Shown here: one piece after another, positions 59,201 through 64,000 of the stretch
Position numbering within the stretch: position 1 is the first letter of the stretch
Layout of the letters: each line of letters opens with the position of its first letter
NCBI GenBank assembly: GCA_033964015.1
Contig: CM066912.1
Location: forward strand, 27,217,532-27,281,531
DNA: 64,000 nt
DNA from: Scolanthus callimorphus
Lineage: Eukaryota; Cnidaria; Anthozoa; Actiniaria; Edwardsiidae
Direction of reading: 5' to 3'
Position numbers and translations under genes: made by a program
Notes under the pieces: model-generated
Told to the model about the DNA's origin: nothing
The model's database searches: none
Seen by the model: only the letters and a program-made list of their open reading frames with translations

Positions 59201-62200
59201 CATAATTGAAAGATTACCACCGTATGCATTTATCAATTTTCTTGAACAGAAAGAAAAAACATTCTAGGCAAGGAAGCCAAAGGATAGCTTACTAGTAAAA
59301 CATTTTGGTTGATTTTGCAATGAATATCGAGCCGAATCCAGCGTTTAGGTTTGATTGACGGCTATAAATCGCCAATCGCCCATCGCAACATTGAGTTTTG
59401 AGGTCGCGTAGCAATGCATACAGTGGTAAAACAGTTTGTTTCGGGAATCGCTAAGGAATATTTTTTATATTGAGAACATGTACCTCGGCGCGCAAAGGAT
59501 TGTGGTTGCGAGGGCATGTAACTCCTCCAGCTTCTCCTTGTCTAGCCGTCGTGTATTTCGACCGCTAGGAGTTCCATCAGGATGAGGAGAAAACCTTCAT
59601 TAATTTTGTAATTGTATTATTTTTCTACTTACGCAAAAAAACCAAGAATCCCTTCACTGTTGTAAATCTCCTTGACTGATGAAAATACACCACTGCAAGA
59701 GAGATACACTAAATATAAGAGTGTAAATTAGTTAGATTACCAGAGTGTATTTGTCCAAGACTTCAGTTTCCTAATAGGTAATCAAATACATAAAATTATC
59801 TCCGAATCCAGTGATCCACATTTATTCTTGAAACAATTTTCTTCACGAACAAGCTTTGTTTTTTTTTACCGCCGAATTCCATTGCATCGCGAGAATAGCT
59901 GTATTCACACTAGAGACGAGTTTCCCGCCTTGAATATGGTTCCCTGTTCTTCTGTGATCACGTGAAAAGAATTTTTTGAAGGAGAAAATTTAGACAGATA
60001 ACAAGCAAGCGCTTCTGTGCAAAATTGACATAAAACAGGAACTTTTTCTGAGGAGAAACTCGTCTCAGACGAGTTTTCCGTCTCTAGTGTGAATACGGCT
60101 AATGAAAAGTCAAGAATCTGTGTTTCATTTGGGCAATTCAGCGATGTCAATCAAAACCGTTTTTTTATTTTTAGCAGCCTTAGTATGGAAACCGAAGTCA
60201 AAATGACAAGAGAATAGCCTACACAGTTTCACTCTTTTTATGTAGAGAGAAGGAAGGTGCGCGAGAGACATTGCAACAGTATTGATTGACGGCGCTGAGT
60301 CATCAAATAGCCCAATTCATACTAGAGACAAGTTTCTTGTCAGAAACATTTCCTCTTAAGTGAATTCTAGTCGGAAACTAGTCAACTTATTATCGCCAAA
60401 CTTTCTCCTTCAAAAAACTTTTTTTCGCATGATCACAGAAGAACACCAACGTTCAAGACGAGAAACTCGTCTCTAGTGTGAATTCGGCTATTATCTTGCA
60501 AATCACTTGAATGGCAGCAAAAAAACTCATCAGAACAATTAATTATATTTTTGGCAATGTATAATTCTTTTGCATACATGCCCTGCGGGTACTCCCAATT
60601 GTAAGCTATATAGGTATGTGTCGTTCCCAAGGGCCCTTACCAAGGGCATACTTTTTGCATCTTTTGTCATTGAACTTCGATCCTTAGAAAGGATGCCTTA
60701 AATAGAGTATGGGTTCAAATCGCTGGCGGGACACACCCGTCCTAAATTGGCAGGAGTAGCCCCATGGCCTATCTATGGCTTGTTAAATTGAAATGACCAA
60801 GTGTAAAATGGGCATGTACTGTAAATTAATGAACCAGTACAAATTATTACGGTACATACTTGTAAAGCGTCTCTTTTCCAACATGCTGAACAATCATCCG
60901 TTATAGTGAGAACTAAAACATGAAAATGAGTTAACAGCAAATTTAAATTCTGGGCACTGTGAAATTTGAGAAAGGTAGTTTGTTAGATGTGTGCAAAAAC
61001 ATACTTTGCAGATGCGACCACTTGGTTATTTACCTTGAAAAGGGTGAGATACAATAACTGCAATGCCCTTTGCTACTGTCTGTTTACATGTCTATAAACA
61101 AACAAACAAAACATTTCAAATTAGTGGCTGTCAGAAGTGGGGGCTATAATTATATTGAAGGCCCTGTGGAACCCAAAATAATTAACCATTATCCTGCGAG
61201 ATTGCGCAGAATATCGTCTGATACTTAGCCGACGAGGGAGGAAGTCCCGAGTTGGCTAAAATCAGACGATATTCTGCAAAATCGAGCAGGATAATGGTTT
61301 TATTATTCAGCACATCGATAGCACAAAAAACCCCGAAAAAAAAAGACTTTTGTGTATTATTACGAGCTCAAAACATCATATTTTCCTCAGAGACGGATAT
61401 CGCAGGATAGCTGTCATGTACAGAAGACAGCTATTGGCGTTCCAATGACCATATTTGGGCAGTGCATCGATGTGCTGAATAATAACATCTGATAGCTACA
61501 AGGCACAAATAAGCAAGTAGCTACTGTTTCCATCATGTTTTATATCGACAGCTCCTTTTTCATCGATGGATCCAAAATCTGGTAAATAAGCACCAAAATG
61601 TGATGCATTTTCTCTGGGTTTCATGCCAAGTATTATTTTTCCTAATGATTTTTGTCTTGTTCAGGATATTTTTTATTCGATGTGAATATTGTTCTCTCTC
61701 TCTCTTGACTAGGGAGCATATTTATCATTAGTAAGTGTGAGAATACAAAGGTGGATTGTGCTTTGAAATTGTGTGAATGCTCATACATATTTCTACACAA
61801 TTTGCCATTTCTCCACACAATCAACCAAATTTCCATGCACAATTTCTGATTTTTTTCAGCACCCATTTTCAGATGCCCTTTAAAGACTATCTTCTCATAT
61901 ACCTTTACTGTGAAATCCTTTGCATCTTCTGGGAAACCCTGAAAGTAAAAATTAACTTGAAATTTGTAGAGATTATTGATTTCAATGAGGGTTTGGGGCT
62001 TCAATGCAAGGCCTATTTTCATTAGTATGTGCTGGGCACATGCAGGGGGGCTGCCTTGGAACCAAATGAGCTCTATTATTATAACTTTGGCGAGCACTGT
62101 GGTGTATTATGCAGGCCCTAATGAAACATTTTGGCAGCCTTTAATTAATATATTAGTACCCACGCGAGTCAATTGGCGTTATGATGGTTGCCATAAATTC

Positions 62201-63616
62201 TCATTTTTTGTACTCAATGCTCTCCAAGATAGTAATGTAGTTGATGTTCTTGGGTGTAATTGGATCCTTCTCAGTGCTCATTTTAACCCTCGCTTTGCTG
62301 GGCTACAATGAGCCTGAGTCGGCCCAAAACATATTTACACTGCGAACATCAACTATTTAAGAAATAGAACACATTTTTCCATGTACCATAGCCTGATGGT
62401 AGCACGCGTGAAAGGTTGGGAGAACAACAAAGGCTGTGGGAACATGAGCCCCTCTGGTCGATTGCATATATAAAAGAGTGCGGGATTTAAATACTACAGT
62501 ATTATTTAAATAACAAAAGCTTGCGACCAGCTTTTAGGCCTTTGTTAAGCAAGGCCTGTTTGTTCTTAATGTAGAAAGCTTCTTTAAATAAAAGCAGATT
62601 CCAGTTGTTATCCGTGTCTATTACACAGGTGTTTTCTCTGACAGTGTTAAGTAAGAATTGTTTGGTGTTTATGGTGTTGTCATGAAGGCCTGATTAAAGA
62701 GTGTAAGGTGTTGAAAATTGGCACTATGGTTTCTTTCGTCCTCGGATTAACTTTAATTCTTTTTCTCTTTTGCGACTAAACTTTGTCAGTCAGTCGAAGT
62801 TTTGCGACTCACTTCTTGTCTATCTCACGGGCGCGAGTTCAGTTTTTGTGAAAACATTTTAGAAAATGCCACTAGAATTTTGAAACTTGTCACAAATTTT
62901 CAACTGGACTTTTTTGTTTAAATCTGCAGCCCTGTGCTAAATATAAACTGTTCAGGGAATTACTGACAGTCGTTCTTTCAAACCTTTTCTGCTGCATCTT
63001 CCTTGTACAAATCATCCGTGGTGCCCAGCGCCTGGTGGTGAAACAAGTAGAGTTTAATTTTCCAATTGAGGAAATGGAAATTGCTCCTTGGTAACCTGCT
63101 TTGACTATTGTTGTTAGACAGAGCCATGTTCATATATATATACCAAATTTTATTTGGTATAACAGTAATTTCTGAACATTTAACAAATTAATATATCTAC
63201 TATTTCCATGTGTCTGTACCTATGACTTCACAACAGTGTTTTCATGAACAAAGTCAAGTGCAACCAATCACAGTGATCACAAGCTAAACACTAGACTTGC
63301 TCCAAGTCTACCTGTTATATAATTGATACTGAAAAAAAATCTAAAGGACTTTGAAAAAGTCTAGTAACCAATCACCAATCACAAAGTATAAAACATAGTT
63401 TTTTGTCAGGTAATTGATTGTAAAGTAATTGAAAATTCCTCACAATAGTCATCAAAAATCCACTAAGACTAGCATGATCTCTGGCAGCTAACTTTGCTAC
63501 ACAAAAGACAGAGGCAATAACTAAAATGTAACAATGTTTTAAATGACAATTAAGTCACTTTTTTTACCTCTAAAGCTGCATCATTTACGACAGTCCCCAC
63601 ACCTGCACAGAGAATT
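41232..63616 (-). CDS. MTCH2: Mitochondrial carrier homolog (MTCH1/2-like), partial, 9 exons seen
   Basis: A divergent SLC25-type protein of the outer mitochondrial membrane; MTCH2 acts as an insertase for tail-anchored proteins and affects apoptosis. Exons (minus strand): 63616-63568, 63031-62984, 61938-61903, 61079-61034, 60912-60860, 59692-59633, 46761-46668, 45582-45535, 41307-41232. Translations in order include CAGVGTVVNDAALE, ALGTTDDLYKEDAAEK, DAKDFTVK, AVIVSHPFQ, RMIVQHVGKETLYK, GVFSSVKEIYNSEGILGFFA, GLAPRLVGEIVSLWLGR, EVTVYVTALSQ and MPIYADWVDCFKHLRKA, matching family order. Phases agree except at 60912-60860, which is 53 nt where 52 is required. The exon expected between 45535 and 41307 (fifth membrane segment, TGFFAS...YPF-type) is not found. 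The 5' part lies beyond the right edge and the C-terminal exon is unresolved. The 12.9-kb intron 59632-46762 contains the knottin gene on the opposite strand. MTCH1 versus MTCH2 is undecided. Confidence 0.85.
41550..41721. repeat. 86-bp tandem duplication
   Basis: CAGTGCAATCCGTGTGGG and the following TCAAATCTCTGCCCAGTGC block occur at 41550-41635 and 41636-41721, with a few differences. No protein family is recognisable. Confidence 0.85.
42050..45352. repeat. 32-bp minisatellite, about 75 copies, split by a transposon
   Basis: The unit is CCTTCCTAGCATGGCCCCTG followed by TGGAAATTCAAA, 32 bp, running 42050-43329 and 44182-45352. Variant units (CATGACC, TCTAACATT, TGTCCTC) recur in the same order in both halves, suggesting higher-order repeats. 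Decayed units continue to about 45475. It fills the intron between MTCH exons 45535 and 41307. Confidence 0.95.
43330..44181. mobile_element. Transposon inside the 32-bp minisatellite, TSD CCTAG
   Basis: 852 bp with terminal inverted repeats GCTGCATTCATTATGT and ACATAATGAATGCAGC, followed by poly-G/poly-C and GCAGAGGATTTT/AAAATCCTCTGC sub-termini. CCTAG is duplicated at 43325-43329 and 44182-44186, restoring the array frame on both sides. No transposase is recognised; two GCGCGCTTCGCGCGC-type hairpins occur inside. Confidence 0.88.
45936..46200. repeat. CACCCCTAAAAGGTACC-family repeat (MTCH intron)
   Basis: Poly-G, ACTCCCATATTTTTGGGTGG and three CCCCTAAAAGGTACCAAA motifs relate it to 9327-9757. 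CAGTGGCGGAT at 45699 may be a truncated hAT5-like left end, for which no right end was found. Confidence 0.6.
46855..47346. mobile_element. GCTAAACTAGGACA-end element, copy 2, nested
   Basis: GGGACACATGTAGCGCGCAA at the left and TTGCGCGCTACATGTGTCC at the right match the ends of 30247-31161. The right end continues as TAGTTTAGCCATAGCTTA. Confidence 0.8.
47097..47328. mobile_element. PIF/Harbinger-like MITE, innermost, 3-bp TSD CTA
   Basis: Ends TACCCCATTCACACC and GGTGTGATGGGGTA, with internal TTTAAACCAGTTT-type repeats. CTA is duplicated at 47094-47096 and 47329-47331. The uninterrupted site GTCCTAGTTTAGCC is present at 31139-31152. Confidence 0.88.
47652..47830 (-). mobile_element. LINE 3' end fragment, reverse orientation
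   Basis: It starts AATAATAATAATGGTTTATT on the plus strand, the complement of an (ATT)n-tailed 3' end, then GCGCCAAATGGCGAATTACA. No reverse transcriptase motif remains. Confidence 0.5.
48061..48353. mobile_element. MITE, CCTGCGAGATTGCGC family, copy 2
   Basis: It shares GATTGCGCAGAATATCGTCT, the TTATTATTCAGCACATCGAT end and TGTCATGTACAGAAGACAGC with 10573-10964 and 61184-61486. It lacks the duplicated tail. Confidence 0.78.
48501..48733. mobile_element. MITE, ATTCACACTAGAGACGAG family, copy 1
   Basis: Ends ATTCACACTAGAGACGAG and CTCTAGTGTGAAT, with an interior of AGAAACTCGTCTCAGAC inverted motifs. Copies 2 and 3 are at 59902-60095 and 60313-60485. Confidence 0.82.
48760..49199. mobile_element. 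440-bp near-palindromic foldback element, TSD TGGAT
   Basis: The two halves are almost fully complementary. Ends are ATAGGCCATTATCACGCAAT and ATTGCGTGATAACGGCCTAT, and the centre is CTGGACGGGCATCGATGCCC followed by GTCCAG. TGGAT flanks it at 48755-48759 and 49200-49204. Confidence 0.88.
49205..51100. other. MTCH intron stretch without recognisable features
   Basis: I see no conserved exon, RNA gene or clear element end. Open frames here are short and unlike any family I know. Confidence 0.5.
51185..51545. repeat. Triplicated segment of unknown nature, copy A
   Basis: It contains GAGCTCGCTTGGTTGGTCAA, ATCCTTCGCTAAGCTT and TTGCTCGGACATTTTGGATT. The same landmarks in the same order occur at 53090-54335 (copy B) and 54775-55320 (copy C). 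No coding capacity was recognised. Confidence 0.7.
51655..52095 (+). mobile_element. tRNA-derived SINE, near full length
   Basis: The head has GTTGGCTCAGTTG and the B-box-like GGATCGATTCCCGG. The body has TCTTTCGGATGAGACAATAA, CTCATGATTGTAAGCTGC and the 3' region TCTCCTTGTCTAGCGATCGT. Pieces recur at 58731-58800 (head) and 59505-59600 (3' end). Confidence 0.82.
52584..52927. mobile_element. MITE, GATCAAACGG family, copy 2
   Basis: Ends GGATCAAACGGTGATGAGAG and CTCTCATCACCGGTTTGATC. Internal GATGAGAGT repeats and the CTGCAGTTC / GGCGGCAGCTGCTGACTG block match 3716-4070 in reverse. Confidence 0.8.
53090..54335. repeat. Triplicated segment, copy B, split by a LINE fragment
   Basis: 53090-53435 and 54236-54335 match copy C (54775-55320) on either side of the LINE at 53440-54235. 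TTCACTAAGCTTTAAGTGTT, TTTATATTTCGCAATCTACA, GATTTAACGGTTTCTG and GTTGCTCGGACATTTTGAAT are shared. Confidence 0.78.
53440..54235 (+). pseudogene. CR1/L2-like LINE 3' fragment with (ATT)n tail, interrupted
   Basis: The translation contains FRELHWLPVQYRIRLKILLL, the C-terminal LHWLPV.YRI block of CR1/L2-like reverse transcriptases. The 3' end (CGTTATATAAATAAAATTAT + (ATT)n) is at about 54165-54232. A repeat with AGTAACGTCCG ends around 53620-53955 interrupts it. Confidence 0.8.
54420..54662. mobile_element. MITE with GTTACAAGGAAAAAA ends
   Basis: Left end GTTACAAGGAAAAAAAGGGA then CAAAATGCAAG; right end CTTGCATTTTGTCCCTTTTT then TCCTTGTAAC. A second inner inverted pair is TGTGTTTGTC / GACAAACACA. 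Confidence 0.82.
54775..55320. repeat. Triplicated segment, copy C
   Basis: Uninterrupted by the LINE that splits copy B. It has its own small insertion (about 54969-55095) with TACACTGAAAA and TTTTTACAGTGTA ends. It lies about 300 bp upstream of the knottin promoter. Confidence 0.72.
55629..55635 (+). promoter_or_regulatory. TATA box of the knottin gene
   Basis: TATAAAA lies within GGTATAAAAGAACGG. About 25-30 bp downstream (55655-55662) is a plausible transcription start, GCATCATTC. The following leader exon ends at a GTAAGT donor. Confidence 0.75.
55660..55733 (+). other. Predicted non-coding first exon of the knottin gene
   Basis: The leader lies between the TATA box and the consensus donor CTACAA|GTAAGT (GT at 55734). 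It has no ATG. It would splice to the acceptor TTTTGCAG ending at 56616, six bases before the start codon. Inferred from signals only. Confidence 0.6.
56623..58541 (+). CDS. Secreted six-cysteine knottin-like peptide precursor
   Basis: Three coding exons: 56623-56748, 57782-57918, 58517-58541; all borders are GT/AG and phases agree, giving 95 residues. Residues 1-21 form a signal peptide (basic start, hydrophobic core LFILAGLVAMA). A propeptide-like part rich in charged residues follows and ends in a dibasic RR directly before the first Cys of the core. The core has spacing C-X7-C-X6-CC-X12-C-X12-C, the C-C-CC-C-C order of inhibitor-cystine-knot peptides found in many venoms and in non-toxic secreted peptides. 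A polyadenylation signal AATAAA lies at 58680-58685. It lies on the opposite strand within an MTCH intron and has its own TATA box. Toxin function is an inference; I cannot name a characterised orthologue. Confidence 0.82.
56811..56833. repeat. Short perfect palindrome
   Basis: ATATCCTCACTAGTGAGGATAT is a 22-bp perfect inverted repeat in the first coding intron of the knottin gene. Function unknown. Confidence 0.7.
57064..57261. mobile_element. MITE with ATAGACCTTTTCCG ends (knottin intron)
   Basis: ATAGACCTTTTCCGTTTGAG and GTGGGGGTCCTGTGG are mirrored by CCACAGGGCCCCCAC and GAAGCGGAAAACGTCTAT. Inner CACTCAAGCGAA / TTCGCTTGAGTG also pair. Confidence 0.75.
57327..57573. mobile_element. MITE with AAAGGCCCATT...AAATGGCCCTT ends (knottin intron)
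   Basis: Inverted ends and repeated CGCTGCGATTTGTCGGGCC blocks resemble the AAGGCCCGTTTACAC elements in WRN intron 8. The reverse-strand frames across it are not genes. Confidence 0.7.
58680..58685 (+). terminator. Polyadenylation signal of the knottin gene
   Basis: AATAAA lies 139 bp after the stop codon and is followed by AT-rich sequence. Confidence 0.6.
58786..58997. repeat. 106-bp tandem duplication containing inverted repeats
   Basis: ATTATGTGGGTTGCCTCGTG starts copies at 58786 and 58892. Each has TTGGAATTTATTTGCACGA paired with the inverse AAATAAATTCCAA. A SINE head fragment (58731-58800) precedes it. Confidence 0.8.
59902..60095. mobile_element. MITE, ATTCACACTAGAGACGAG family, copy 2
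   Basis: Ends TATTCACACTAGAGACGAGT and CGTCTCTAGTGTGAATA. MTCH intron. Confidence 0.82.
60313..60485. mobile_element. MITE, ATTCACACTAGAGACGAG family, copy 3
   Basis: Ends AATTCATACTAGAGACAAGT and CGTCTCTAGTGTGAATT. It shares CGCATGATCACAGAAGAAC with copy 2 in inverse orientation. Confidence 0.8.
61184..61486. mobile_element. MITE, CCTGCGAGATTGCGC family, copy 3
   Basis: It has the full hairpin AACCATTATCCTGCGAGATT ... GAGCAGGATAATGGTT, followed by the TTATTATTCAGCACATCGAT-bounded part. MTCH intron. Confidence 0.8.
62764..62934. mobile_element. hAT5-like CAGGGCTGC MITE, left-truncated copy
   Basis: GCGACTAAACTTTGTCAGTC to CTGCAGCCCTG matches 19968-20187. The first ~50 bp, including the left terminal repeat, are absent. 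Confidence 0.78.
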
Positions 63617-63759
63617 CTGAAATAAAAACACATTTAAGCAAATACTGGTATTATAGCCTGCTTACAGCATTGTTTGTATAACGGGAAACTGGTAGAAAGC
63701 AATTGGCCGCAGACCACACATATCCCAAAACCAAGATGGCGGCAGTGATTGCTTTCTCC

Positions 63760-63790
63760 TCCTCCCCTCATGATGATGATGATGATGATG
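63760..63790. repeat. (GAT)n microsatellite
   Basis: About eight GAT units followed by GAAAATGAAAAT. It lies upstream of the first MTCH exon seen, inside its presumed intron. Confidence 0.9.
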
Positions 63791-64000
63791 AAAATGAAAA
63801 TGCTAAATATATAAATTTAGGCACTGCCTAAAGTGGAGCTTCCAGTCAGTCTCTATGACATCACATCACATGACCACTTCATTGCACTCCTCTGGTGACC
63901 TAGACAATTTTGCCTAAGTTTGGTTGTATTGGAGTCTTCAAAAGATATGAATTTCTCAAACTTTGACATCATCGATGATGTCACATCACGTGATAAAGTC

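Noticed and set aside
61642..62097. 151-codon minus-strand open frame
   Set aside because: Only 61938-61903 (36 nt) has splice borders, phase and similarity to MTCH; the rest is intron read-through.

Overview
The window looks like nuclear DNA from an anthozoan cnidarian, most likely a sea anemone such as Nematostella, though the species cannot be proved from sequence alone. The reasons are short phase-conserved exons in long introns, animal-type cryptochrome, WRN and mitochondrial-carrier-homolog genes, a small signal-peptide/cystine-knot gene, and very dense miniature inverted-repeat transposons (MITEs), SINEs and minisatellites. There are no bacterial operons and no CRISPR array.

Four genes can be rebuilt exon by exon. 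(1) 3246-13366, minus: a cryptochrome of the (6-4) photolyase/animal CRY family, 8 coding exons and 544 residues, complete and in phase. (2) 14960-38858, plus: a WRN-type RecQ helicase, 31 coding exons and about 1,038 residues. It carries helicase, zinc/RQC, HRDC and WRN-type C-terminal regions but has no exonuclease domain. One HRDC exon sits in a recent in-frame 132-bp triplication, and one junction is out of phase by one base. (3) 41232-63616, minus: a mitochondrial carrier homolog (MTCH1/2-like) running off the right edge. Nine exons are seen; one of them has a one-base frameshift and one expected exon is not found. (4) 55629-58685, plus: a TATA-driven, three-coding-exon gene for a secreted six-cysteine knottin-like peptide. 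It lies wholly inside the largest MTCH intron on the opposite strand.

Layout. 1-3245 holds a 64-bp minisatellite and several MITEs. CRY and WRN are divergent, with about 1.6 kb between their start codons. WRN and MTCH converge on 38.9-41.2 kb, which carries a 23-bp minisatellite. At 42.0-45.4 kb a 32-bp minisatellite fills an MTCH intron and is split by an 852-bp transposon. At 46.8-47.5 kb three transposons are nested. At 51-55.4 kb a diverged segment is present three times, one copy split by a LINE fragment.

Target-site duplications (TSDs) allow many of the elements to be grouped: six with CAGGG/CAGTG/CACTA ends and exact 5-bp TSDs (hAT5-like), several with TAGCCTGC ends and 9-bp TSDs, one family with CATTCTCG ends and 9-bp TSDs, one with TTAA ends, and single elements with 3-bp TTA or CTA TSDs. 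The genes do not form a pathway; CRY and WRN share only a divergent upstream region.
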